A stretch of 31,238 bases of DNA from Ophiothrix spiculata (lineage: Eukaryota > Echinodermata > Ophiuroidea > Amphilepidida > Ophiotrichidae): the NCBI GenBank assembly GCA_000969725.1, contig JXSR01S060369.1. One strand, written 5' to 3'. Below are positions 10,789-21,389 of the stretch, piece by piece; the stretch's first letter is position 1; every line of letters starts with the position of its first letter. The notes under the pieces are model-generated. The model was not told the DNA's origin, searched no databases, and saw only the letters and a list, made by a program, of their open reading frames with translations. Made by a program: the position numbers and the translations under genes.

Positions 10789-11107
10789 TTAACTCTTTCA
10801 CTCCGGCAAGCCGATCGCAGCGGCTCGCAAAAGCGTGCACGATTTACCGGAATTTCTACTTTGACGCAATTTTTTCATATAGCTCTAAAACATAAACTAC
10901 AAGCCAAAATTGGTCAAAAATTTGCCAGCAAGCAGTTGAAACAAAGAGCTATCGAGTACCATCATCTTTATTAGCAAAGAGAATAACCCTGGCGCACTAC
11001 AATTATCGTATGCTATCATAAAGTTATGTGTCTGTGAGCCACTCAGAGTGGCTTGCCGGCAAAATAGGACAGATGGTTAAAATTTTATTCCGGAGTGAAA
11101 GAGTTAC
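10789..11107. mobile_element. 311-bp piggyBac-like MITE
   Basis: Perfect 14-bp inverted termini ctctttcactccgg (10793-10806) and ccggagtgaaagag (11090-11103) are flanked by TTAA on the left and TTAC on the right, as expected for a TTAA-targeting element with one mutated copy. A second inverted pair lies just inside (ccggcaagcc at 10804-10813, ggcttgccgg at 11050-11059). There is no open frame of note. TTAA targeting fits piggyBac or Kolobok; the ctctttcac tip is closer to piggyBac. Its right end is 33 bp from the donor of the FDXR exon. Confidence 0.7.
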
Positions 11108-11136
11108 CACTGGAACATGAAGAGCTACAAGCTTAC

Positions 11137-11313
11137 CTTTTTGACTGAGCTGTTTAATGACTTCTTGTCTTCCCCATCCAACAGGCCTACTGATTTCTAT
11201 TTTGCCAGCTGATAGGTCCTTGAGAATAGTTTTAGCTGTTTCCATAGCATCATTCAGACTAGATAAAATGACTCCAGTTGGGCCATACTTTACCCATCCG
11301 CTGCAGTATAAAC
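11137..11313 (-). CDS. FDXR: NADPH:adrenodoxin (ferredoxin) oxidoreductase, C-terminal exon
   Basis: FDXR is the mitochondrial FAD flavoprotein that passes electrons from NADPH to ferredoxin for steroid and Fe-S cluster chemistry. This 177-nt exon begins after a strong acceptor (tttttaccctttcag) and ends at a consensus donor (aaaag/gtaagc), phase 1 at both ends. It encodes 58 full codons, starting LYCSGWVKYGPTGVI. This is the conserved GW-x-K-x-GP-x-GVI signature near the FAD, matching from memory human GLYCSGWVKRGPTGVIATT. The exon continues LNDAMETAKTILKDLSAGK and ends KQLSQK, as in the family, where a C-terminal tail starting with a DWE-type motif normally follows. No such exon was found downstream in the window, and the FAD/NADPH Rossmann exons must lie beyond the right edge. 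The frame is undamaged, so a working gene is likely. Confidence 0.9.
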
Positions 11314-11662
11314 CTGAAAGGGTAAAAAAATATTCATCATTATAGAGTGCTTAAAGACAAAATGTTCTTTCTCCCATTTTTGCACTACATTTGTCAATTT
11401 ACCATGTTTACTTAGAAATATCTATTTAAGACCATCCATATCTATCTATATGTATCATCAAATTGAATATTTTCAGGTATATAAAAGAAATATTTGAAAT
11501 TGGAATAATACACCAATGTGAATCCTCAAGTGTAAAAGTCTCCAGTTCTGATAATTCCATTGCACTTCTTTGAAAGGCTTAGTTGTTAAACAAATTCCAA
11601 TGCATTTTCTAAAATTAAATTCAGTATGCCTCATGTGTATTTCCACACAAATATACTATATC

Positions 11663-11867
11663 CACTCGTCCAATTCAACTAATAATTTTCTGAATTCAAA
11701 TTGCTTTCACCAATTTGTTATCTCCTTCCAGTGTTCCAAAACTTGTTAATTTACTTTGATAATATGTTGGTTATATAAAGTATGATGAGTTTTCAAACTG
11801 TTAAAAGTGATGGTAGTTAAAAATTTAAAGGATTTATCCGATGGCAAATAGTTGAATTGGACGAGTG
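11663..11867. mobile_element. Small inverted-repeat element (MITE) overlapped by the tandem duplication
   Basis: The 19-bp sequence cactcgtccaattcaacta at 11663-11681 is perfectly inverted at 11849-11867. Outside it both sides have similar AT-rich ends (atactatatc against the inverse of gaatacattatat), so the true element is probably about 11650-11885. The duplication breakpoint at 11737 falls inside it, so the second duplication copy carries only the right part (right arm at 12863-12881). Confidence 0.65.
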
Positions 11868-12750
11868 AATACATTATATATAAATTTGTTATTTGTGACC
11901 CATCATATCGAAAGGTACCTTAAGGGTCCCAAAATGATTTTTTGGTCTCATCTGAAAGATTATATTTTAGGCTTTAAAATGACACCTTGCTTTTAGTTAT
12001 TGGATGTTTGATTACAAAGTTACATCCAAATTGGTAAAAGGCATCAAGCTGATTCAGAAAACTGTAGTTCTGAGAAAATCAATTTTAAAGTTTCTGTACC
12101 TGGTAAAACTTGAATGGAGAAAGGATTTGTATCTGTTTTTTACAAATTAATCTTATGTTTTGGATGTTGGAACCTGATTAATATGATAGAGTACACTTCA
12201 AAAGTAATGTTTCTGATGAAATTAGAAATTCGACCTTGGATGTGATTTTTGACTATGCTCAGCTTTAATGGCCCGTATCTTGTAATTTACTATGCCGGTA
12301 TTAAGGTACCTTTTGATATGATAGGTCACATTTGATTTTGATTTTCAAATATCCATAATAGAAACATGTGGAAGTGACAGTTTGATTTGTTTTTTATTTC
12401 TTCGTTATGCTAAATATACAAGACACTCGTATACTTAATGTCAAAATGTATTTCCTACTTGAACATACTGTCACACAGCACTTTGTAATAAATTCAACCA
12501 AGCCAATAACGAATAAGTTAATTTCAAGTTAGCATCAAAAACTTTTCCAAGACAGGGTAAACCAATTCAACAATGCCAAAAAATCCAAAGCTTGTTATAT
12601 TCATGTTTAAATGCTTAATAAAAGATAGCATTTTAGATAGGTCCATACTCACAAATATTAAGCTTAACAATTAATTATACACTACTGTAAACCTACAGTA
12701 CATATTAAACAGTCAAGACTTGAACAGAGCATCATCAAGTCATAGCACAT
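11737..12750. repeat. Tandem duplication, copy 1 (1014 bp)
   Basis: It begins caaaacttgttaattt and is followed immediately by copy 2 at a constant offset of 1014. By eye the copies differ at one base (C at 12685, T at 13699). The unit contains most of one MITE's right half and a whole 437-bp MITE (11894-12330). The near identity means a very recent duplication or an assembly artefact. Confidence 0.95.
11894..12330. mobile_element. 437-bp MITE with 30-bp terminal inverted repeats (in duplication copy 1)
   Basis: The left end tgtgacccatcatatcgaaa (11894-11923) is inverted at 12301-12330 with 2 mismatches in 30. The interior is AT-rich and non-coding. Flanks show no clear target duplication. 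A tip resembling it occurs near 8997 on the minus strand. Confidence 0.85.
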
Positions 12751-13764
12751 CAAAACTTGTTAATTTACTTTGATAATATGTTGGTTATATAAAGTATGAT
12801 GAGTTTTCAAACTGTTAAAAGTGATGGTAGTTAAAAATTTAAAGGATTTATCCGATGGCAAATAGTTGAATTGGACGAGTGAATACATTATATATAAATT
12901 TGTTATTTGTGACCCATCATATCGAAAGGTACCTTAAGGGTCCCAAAATGATTTTTTGGTCTCATCTGAAAGATTATATTTTAGGCTTTAAAATGACACC
13001 TTGCTTTTAGTTATTGGATGTTTGATTACAAAGTTACATCCAAATTGGTAAAAGGCATCAAGCTGATTCAGAAAACTGTAGTTCTGAGAAAATCAATTTT
13101 AAAGTTTCTGTACCTGGTAAAACTTGAATGGAGAAAGGATTTGTATCTGTTTTTTACAAATTAATCTTATGTTTTGGATGTTGGAACCTGATTAATATGA
13201 TAGAGTACACTTCAAAAGTAATGTTTCTGATGAAATTAGAAATTCGACCTTGGATGTGATTTTTGACTATGCTCAGCTTTAATGGCCCGTATCTTGTAAT
13301 TTACTATGCCGGTATTAAGGTACCTTTTGATATGATAGGTCACATTTGATTTTGATTTTCAAATATCCATAATAGAAACATGTGGAAGTGACAGTTTGAT
13401 TTGTTTTTTATTTCTTCGTTATGCTAAATATACAAGACACTCGTATACTTAATGTCAAAATGTATTTCCTACTTGAACATACTGTCACACAGCACTTTGT
13501 AATAAATTCAACCAAGCCAATAACGAATAAGTTAATTTCAAGTTAGCATCAAAAACTTTTCCAAGACAGGGTAAACCAATTCAACAATGCCAAAAAATCC
13601 AAAGCTTGTTATATTCATGTTTAAATGCTTAATAAAAGATAGCATTTTAGATAGGTCCATACTCACAAATATTAAGCTTAACAATTAATTATACACTATT
13701 GTAAACCTACAGTACATATTAAACAGTCAAGACTTGAACAGAGCATCATCAAGTCATAGCACAT
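12751..13764. repeat. Tandem duplication, copy 2 (1014 bp)
   Basis: Head-to-tail with copy 1. It ends catagcacat, directly against the CAGTG tip of the 1.87-kb repeat at 13765. The two bases CA are shared by the copy start and the next repeat's start, so the breakpoint is ambiguous by 2 bp. Confidence 0.95.
12908..13344. mobile_element. 437-bp MITE, second copy created by the tandem duplication
   Basis: Identical by eye to 11894-12330 and in the same position within the duplicated unit, so it arose by duplication and not by a second insertion. Confidence 0.85.
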
Positions 13765-15631
13765 CAGTGGTGTAGCCATAGTTTTGGGTGGGGTGGGGGG
13801 GGGAGGCAAATACGTTTTTCTTTCAGATTTTTATCCGGCGCATGCAATTTCTTTCCAAAATGAATTATATTCAGATCCAAAATAAATAAAGATTGCTTTT
13901 AAAAACTGACAAGGAAAAAAAAAGGGTTTTCAGCAATTCTTAACAATTTCACACTTCTTTTCCCGTAATTATCTGCACTTTAACTGTTTCATGTCATTGC
14001 AGCTCTCTTGTTTATCTTATCCTTCCTGATTTTCTTGTTTGCTTTCCCAATTTCTATCAGATTTTCTATCAGACTATCAGGTAAGCAGTCTACCCCCTTA
14101 CTGTAGGCCTATGCTGGCTTTGTCATTGTAGCACTACCTTTTAAGTTGCTCAGGGGTGTGGGAAGGAAAACAAAAGTGGTACAGCCACAGCACAGGCCCT
14201 CAGGTTAAAGAGTATACCATACAACAGCTGATAACCAAAAGTTGCCAGGGTGTGGTAATTTGAAATTCTAAATTTCTAATTTTAAGTTTGGCTTTATTTT
14301 ATTCCAGTTTATTATTTAGGTTTTTTAACCTCAAACAGAACATGTATTCTTTCAACTCTGAAGACAATCACAATGTCAGCTTTCTGTCATTACCAACCAA
14401 GAGTAATATAAAAAATATTGAATATTCCAAGTAAAAAAAAGCCTACACTTGCTGTAGACCTAAACCTGGTCTAAATCTTAGTTTGGGCATATTTGTTACA
14501 TGATAAGTCGCATACATCAGAGGTACTACACTTGGTGCATAGGCAATATCAATATTTAATTTGTTGGTCGTTAAAAATTAAGGTACATTTCAAAGAGCAA
14601 AGCAATTGCAAATGTGAGGATTTCATTTTAATAATCATTAAGAAAATATAGAAAAGTAGACGTAAAAACGGTTTTGTATTTGGGGTTTTGCTCATCTGTT
14701 CTTGAAAAATATGATTAAAAAATGTGTGTTCTTTTTGAGTATCAAAAATATCAGTTGTTGATAAAAACCAAAAAGTATGTACCACCAATACTGAAAATCT
14801 GGCTATGTATACCACTGCACCCTTCCCCCCCCCTTTAAACATGTCCGATGACTTTTATCCTATTACTAACTTCCTAGATTGCAGACATTTATTCAGCAGA
14901 AATGTTACATAACTGAATTTGACTGAGAGGTCATAAGAAATCAGTATCACACAACAGACCTCTTATATTACCTTGAGAAAACACTTGGAGCTTATTTGCA
15001 CTCGAAATTTTGTTTGCAATTGCTTCATTTGTTCTGTCAATAATGTTTTAATACCTGTAAATCCGGTGCTTTTGATGAATTAAGACTTTCAAGTAGTTAA
15101 TTCAATGGAGCAATTTTATATTATTGTCTCTTATACATGGTTATGACGCACGTAACCTGATTTGTAATTCAAATAAATTGCTTGTTTCTTCAATAAAATT
15201 ATTTTGTTAATGTTTTGTTTTCTCTTTCAATGAGCAATCAGATTTTAATTTCATAGGATTAATCAGATTATGAACTCTTTATTATCACCAACGATCTGAA
15301 TGACTTTCAAGTAAATGGGAGAAAGGTGGGTGGCGGTTTCCAGCTTATACAAAATAGAAATTTTAAAAAAATGGAGACAGATAGACACATCACTGAGTGA
15401 GAATTGGTCAATCACAACTTTCAGCCAATCAGAGAATAGGACTCCTACATTGCCACTCAGACAACAGGAGAAACATGCATGCCCATACAAAAGGGCAGCA
15501 GACCTTGCTTAACTAAAGATATGTTAGTACTAGTTTACTGCACTGCAAACTTTGCTGCTAGGAGCTGCAGTGTTGGCATCACAAAAAAGCCAAGCTTTCA
15601 CTTCTACAATTCGGTGAAAGATATGTGTCAG
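13765..15631. repeat. 1.87-kb repeat, copy A
   Basis: The unit runs from cagtggtgtagccatag to gatatgtgtcag and matches copy B at 15769-17637 with about 4% mismatch in a 370-nt stretch I aligned by eye, plus small indels. Within it, the start CAGTGGTGTAGCCA has an inverted counterpart near 14798-14817 (tggctatgtataccactg), so 13765-14817 could be a hAT-like MITE embedded in a larger unit. A 7-bp stem (ctttcac/gtgaaag, 12-nt loop) lies 11 nt before the 3' end. No long frame is conserved, and the superfamily is unknown. CCAAT-type motifs occur near 15405-15430. Confidence 0.85.
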
Positions 15632-15768
15632 GAGAGATGCTTGCTAAATATTATAAATTATGACATGTTTGTGGCAAAATATAATTAATACATCAGTAAA
15701 TTTATTGCACTGCAGTTACAGCATATTATGAAGGAACCTGAACTGGTCTTTTCATACTCTTTCCCTTT
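15632..15768. other. 137-bp spacer between the two 1.87-kb copies
   Basis: AT-rich sequence not present elsewhere in the window as far as I can see. Because it is unlike the flank after copy B, the two copies are not a simple head-to-tail tandem. Confidence 0.6.
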
Positions 15769-17637
15769 CAGTGTTTAGCCATATTTTTGGGTTGGGGGGA
15801 AGGCAAATACTTTTTTCTTTCAGATTTTTATCCGGCGCATGCAATTTCTGTCCAAAATCAATTCAATTAAGACCCAAAATAATTAAGATTGCTTTGTAAA
15901 ACTGACAAGAAATAAAAAGGTTTTCAGCAATTCTTAACAATTTCACACTTCTTTTCCTGAAATAATCTGCACTTTAAACTGTTTCATGTCTTTGCAGCTC
16001 TCTTGTTTTTCTTATCCTTCCTGATTTTCTTGTTTGCTTTCCCAATTTCTATCAGAATTTCTATCAGACTATCAGGGAAGCAGTCTACCCCCTTGCTGTA
16101 GGCCTATGCTGGCGTTGTCATTTGTAGCACTACCTTTTAAGCTGCTCAGGGGTGTGGGAAGGAAAACAAAAGTGGTACAGGCCTCAGCACAGGCCCTCAG
16201 GTTAGAGAGTATACCATACAACTGCTGGTAACCAAAAGTTGCCAGGGTGTGGTAATTTGAAATTCTGAATTACTAATTTTAAGTTTGGCTTATTTTATTC
16301 AAGTTTATTATTTAGGGTTTTTAACCTCAAACAGAACATGTATTCTTTTAGCTCTGAAGACATTCAAAATGTCAGTTTTCTCTCATTACCAACCAAGAGT
16401 AATATAAAAAATATTGAATATTCAAAGTAAAAAAAAAAAAACCTACACTTGCGGTAGACCTAAACCTGGTCTAAATCTTAGTTTGGGCATATTTGTTACA
16501 TGATAAGTCGCCTACATCAGAGGTACTACACTTGGTGCATAGGCAAAATCAATATTTAATGTGTTTGTCATTAAAAATTAAGGTACATCTCAAAGAGCAA
16601 AGCCATTGCAAATGTGAGGATTTCATTTTAATAATCATTAAGAAAATACAGAAAAGTAGACATAAAAACGGTTTTGTTTTTTGGGTTTTGCTCATCTGTT
16701 CTTGAAAAATATAATTAAAAAATGTGTGTTCTTTTTGAGTATCAAAAATATCAGTTGTTGGTAAAAACCAAAAAGTATGTACCACCAATACTGAAAATCT
16801 GGCTATGTATACCACTGCACCCTTGCCCCCCCCCCTCTTTAAACCTGTCCAATGACTTTTATCCAATTACTAACTTCCTAGATTGCCGACATTTATTCAG
16901 CAGAAATGTTACATAACTGAATTTGACAGAGAGGTCATAAGAAATCAGTATCACATAACAGACCTCTTATATTACCTTGAGAAAACACTTGGAGCTTATT
17001 TGCACTCAAAATTTTGTTTGCAATTGCTTCATTTGTTTTGTCAATAATGTTTTACTACCTGTAAATCCGGTGCTTTTGATGAATTAAGACTTCAAGTGGT
17101 TAATTCAATGGAGCAATTTTATATTATTGTCTCTTATACATGGTTATGACGCACGTAACCTGATTTGTAATTCAAATAAATTGCTTGTTTCTTCAATAAA
17201 ATTTTTTTGTTAATGTTTTGTTTTCTCTTTCAATGAGCAATCAGATTTTAAATTCATAGGATTAATCAGATTATGAACTCTTTATTATCACTAACGATCT
17301 GAATGACTTTCAAGTAAAAGGGAGAAAGGTGGGTGGCGGTTTCCAGCTTATACAAAATAGAAATTAAAAAAAAAATTGAGACAGATAGACACATCACTGA
17401 GTGAGAATCGGTCAATCACAACAACTTTCAGCCAATCAGGGAATAGGACTGCTACATTGCCACTCAGACAACAGGAGAAACACGCATGCCCATACAAAAG
17501 GGCAGCAGACCTTGCTTAACTAAAGATATGTTAGTACTAGTTTACTGCACTGCAAACTTTGCTGCATGGAGCTGCAGTGTTGGCATTACAAAAAAGCATG
17601 CTTTCACTTCTACAATTCGGTGAAAGATATGTGTCAG
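15769..17637. repeat. 1.87-kb repeat, copy B
   Basis: It starts cagtgtttagccatat and ends gatatgtgtcag, collinear with copy A over its full length (1869 against 1867 bp). The terminal hairpin and the internal inverted CAGTG-type end near 16800-16820 are both kept. Flanking bases at both ends differ from copy A, so both boundaries are true ends of the shared unit. No target duplication was found at either copy. Confidence 0.85.
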
Positions 17638-17829
17638 TAATCTGTAAGAAAGTAACACTACTGCCTGCACCAATTGTATACCAACATTTACACAGGGACA
17701 AGCAACTATTCTGACAAAAATTCATTGATATACCCCCCTCCCTTATGGGGATTCTTCAAACTTTTTGATACCCCTCGTATCACACAATCAATGTATTTGG
17801 GAGAAAGGAATTCACCATTTGACCCAATG
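17638..17829. other. No recognisable feature
   Basis: Short unique stretch between the 1.87-kb repeat and the mariner-like element. Frames seen here run into those repeats and look like chance. Confidence 0.5.
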
Positions 17830-18809
17830 TACAGGGTGTCCCTTAAAAAAGGAAACCGAGATTTGTGCCCTCTGTTCTTGGAAACGGTTGAATGATTTGG
17901 AGTGCTGTTTTGCTAGATTAATGCACCAGAAAGTCCTCTTTACAACAATACCAAATATTTCTACGTTGCTAACCTTGTTGAGTAATTACGACCAATTGAA
18001 TGAATTGTGCATTTTATGCCTTTGTACCACTTTTTGGTAGCGTTTAAACTTCTTGCTCATGATGTGCTTGAGTTTAAGCCGTGTTGAAAGAAGGACTCCT
18101 TTAAGACTCTTTTTTGGATGACCGAATATCGGATTGTTCCTAGATTTAGAATATTAAACTCGGAGAGTGCAACTGAACACAGGAACGTTTTTAAAGGAGA
18201 TTACATGATTAATTTGCTTCCTATTTGAGCTATGGAAAATCCAATCCCAAAATTGAATTTCAAACCATTCATCAGCTTGATATCGTATTTTTGTTAGTGC
18301 ATGCTTTATTTAAACCAGCTAATAGCACTGCAAGGATGCAGTTCATCTTTTAAATGTTTTCTTTGTTACTTGTTGAATGAGAACAGATACGTAGCCTTGA
18401 TAAAGTTGCCGTTTATTATCGAAAAGAGATTTCCTGTTGGCCTACCTTAACACATGGATGTACGAATTCAAGCCCTTCAAAATCTACCCTGTTTTATTTA
18501 TTCTCAGCCTAGATTTGGACGATTTTACTCCATTTTCAGGCCTTCCTGTCACTACTTCAAATTTCCACCAAATGGTAACAAAAGACAAAGAAGTTAACTC
18601 TACCAAAAGTGGTACAAAGGCATAAAATGCACAATTCATAAAATTGGTCGTAATTACTCAACCAGGTTAACAACGTAGGAATATTTGGTATTGTTGTAAA
18701 GAGGACTTTCTGGTGCATTAATTTAGCAAAACAGTACTCCAAATCATTCAACCATTTCCAAGAACAGAGGGCGCAAATCTCGGTTTCCTTTTTTAAGCGA
18801 CACCCTGTA
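17830..18809. mobile_element. 976-bp mariner-like fold-back element with about 215-bp arms
   Basis: The element 17832-18807 starts cagggtgtcccttaaaaaa and ends in the inverse, with TA on both sides (17830-17831, 18808-18809), the target duplication of the Tc1/mariner superfamily. The terminal inverted repeats are unusually long: roughly 17832-18053 against 18588-18807, with about 11 differences by eye. The 530-bp centre has no transposase domain that I can see, so it is non-autonomous. Both arms encode similar short frames only because they are copies of each other. A transcript across it would fold into a long duplex. Confidence 0.88.
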
Positions 18810-18899
18810 TGAGCAACATGGTGACTTCATTGCAATTTCTTACATCTTTAACTAGAACATGCAGGGCACAGTTTTACTAACACATTTAAAGTCATGATG
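18810..18899. other. No recognisable feature
   Basis: Short unique spacer. Confidence 0.5.
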
Positions 18900-19230
18900 C
18901 TGTTACATTGTGCCCAGCAGGCATTTTGGTAACTATATAACATAGAACATTCATAGAAATTATTAGGGAATTTCCCATCTCAGGTAACTAATACATGGCT
19001 ACATCGGTGTGCAATAACTTTATATTGTTATAATGTACCCACAGGCATTTTGATAAAAATATAACACAGAACATAAATTAACAATTTTTAGGGTATTTCC
19101 CATTTCAGGTGACAAATACCATATGTATCAATATTATTACAGTGTGCTAAACAAGCATTTTGGAAAGAATATCACATCAACATTTATAAATATGTCACAA
19201 ATAAATAGGTCATTTCTTATTTCAGTTAGA
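18900..19230. repeat. Three degenerate tandem repeats, period about 111-123 bp
   Basis: Units start near 18900, 19023 and 19140. Each carries, in order, a g/aagcattttgg-like block, an aatataacac-like block, and a pyrimidine stretch ending catttcagg or a variant (catctcaggtaact, catttcaggtgaca, tatttcagttaga). Divergence between units is high, so the array is old. Confidence 0.65.
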
Positions 19231-21389
19231 TATTATAGACGAATAAAGGGCTTTGTTGATGGTAGTTTATATTCATTAGAAACTAACAGATAGGCAAGAT
19301 ATAGATACAGTAGATTTTTCTTACTATGAGTAATTTCTATTCTAAGAAAAATGTAAAATAATTCACTAATTGAGTCAAACAAAATCATCAATTCAAGATA
19401 CCATATCTGTTCTTACAAAGATTGGATTGTAGACCAGTTGTCAGTAGTGATACTAAGGCTACCACCGTCCATTGAGAATATATTGAATGGGCTATATTAT
19501 GTCACTGAAAGGCAGTACTGCTGAAAGGTTTTGCCTACTTACAAAGGACATACAGTATTAATTTGTTGACATAAATGAGATGTAGAATGCAAATATTATA
19601 CAATGACCTTAGAGACATTTTGTATAGTTTTAATTTGTCTGATCTTGTTAAAATCTCTTTAGAAAATATTAAAATATGTATGTTTAAAAGGTTGACTTAA
19701 CAACAACTTATGGTCAAAAAAAACCTCCACATGTTTTGCAATTATAATCATCTGTTCTTATGAAAATCTCATTCATTTTTAACAGGTTACCTTCATTATA
19801 ACTACAGCAGTTATACCGCTAAAAAGTTAAGATATTCCTTATTTAATTAAAACCAAAGTTATCAAAATTGTGTAAGTTCCACATTCTAGTTAAAGAAATG
19901 TTTGCAAATAGCTTCTTTTTTTTTCAAAATAAAATATAAAAAGACAAACCTGAGAGGGTCCAAATAAATATATCAATATTTGTATCTCCATATTCTGTAA
20001 CATGAGTTAAATGGTCAAGTGCAAAGATAACAAATATAAGCTACCCCATACAGCCAAATTCCTAAGTTGCTTGCAGATAGTATCCCAAAGACTTGGTTGC
20101 TGTACAGTTAAAGCTCCCAATCAAATGGGCAGGTCTAGTGCAGCTACTGTATACTGGTGGTACAATAGTGCAGTTACTGTACAAATACTATACTACTGTA
20201 ACAGTAATACTCTATTACAGTTGGACAAAGTTTCAGGAAAATGACATTTGCTACATGAACAACAATACACTCTCTGCATATTTCATTCATTTGTTATTCT
20301 TACAATCGTTTCTCATTAAATAAACCTTAATGGTTGTACAATATTAATAAATGACAATGGCTGATATTTGGGTAGCTAGACAACTTTAAACTCTGATGAA
20401 ATATAAATTCAAGTAAAGATACACAGAAATAGAACCATTGAGGAAAACCCCGAAGACTTGACCTTTATAAGGTAGTGAGAAAAAACAGTTTATCAATTAT
20501 ATGGAGCAACATATATGATACTGTTTACAACTAAGTTGAGAAACAAGGTGATTGTTCCTTGAGGCACATTACACCTGAAAATATCAGTACCTAGCTGGTA
20601 AAAGAAAAGCGAAGATTAATTGTTTTGCCTGAAATATGTGATGGGCAAATATTATTATGAGTGGATGGCAGCATATCAGTCTCTTTCATAGTCACAAATT
20701 TTGTGTGAAGACAAAGCCACATTTTGGTCTAGTTATGCATTACATAGCCAAAACTGCAAGCTCCAATTGAATTTATGTCCCCTACAAGCTATACTTTGCT
20801 GATCATTTGTATTTGAGCTTACAATGCAAGCAGTAATCATTTTTTCTTTGGGATTTAAAGTTACTCATATAATCTAAGTAAGGTTTACAATATATTTGCT
20901 TTGAATAACATGATGTAGAAATCTGGTTTTCCCATATCTTCTCCCATGTTATCTTTCTTGTCCATTTTCCCTCACTTCCTTTTCTGTTCACTGCTGTCCT
21001 TGCCTTCACTTCCCAGTATTGGTCCTTGCTATTGTTGCATCAGTGCAGAATAATGGTTTACTTATAAAAAGACAAAGAGTATCTGCTATATGGCAAAATG
21101 CATATTTGATACAAGAGGACTGAGTTTAGTCTCAAGTTTCTTTATTGCATGCAATTCTGAAGACACTACAAATTTGTTAATATAAAATAACAATGTCCTT
21201 GCTCAATGCCTTTGGATATTACACATAACTTCATATCAAGTTTATTGCTCCAGTTTTCTATAAATAACAGTGACATTTTTGTTTGTCATATATAATTTTG
21301 ATACTTTGTTATTTTATCAATCAACAGAAGTTGATAATATAATTAGATATTTACTTGCATGAAGGCTCTGTCACACATCACTGTATAGA
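19231..21389. other. No recognisable gene
   Basis: AT-rich unique DNA. A 45-nt segment at 19950-19994 (minus) is flanked by acceptor- and donor-like sites and is phase-compatible with the FDXR exon, but it shows no FDXR similarity. The frames at 20011-20323 and 20803-21009 look like chance. Confidence 0.4.

Noticed and set aside
14549-14842. Similar 97- and 105-codon minus-strand frames in both 1.87-kb repeats (second at 16549-16866)
   Set aside because: The frames are alike only because the DNA copies are about 96% identical; many of the differences change the amino acid, so there is no sign of protein-level selection.
14986-15045. Exon-like segment with acceptor and donor in repeat copy A
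   Set aside because: The same segment in copy B has an in-frame stop, and no homology was seen; more likely repeat sequence with chance splice motifs.
19950-19994. 45-nt exon-like segment, phase-compatible with the FDXR exon
   Set aside because: The translation (YGDTNIDIFIWTLSG) does not match the FDXR region before LYCSGW; the micro-exon at 31158 fits better, though that is also unproven.
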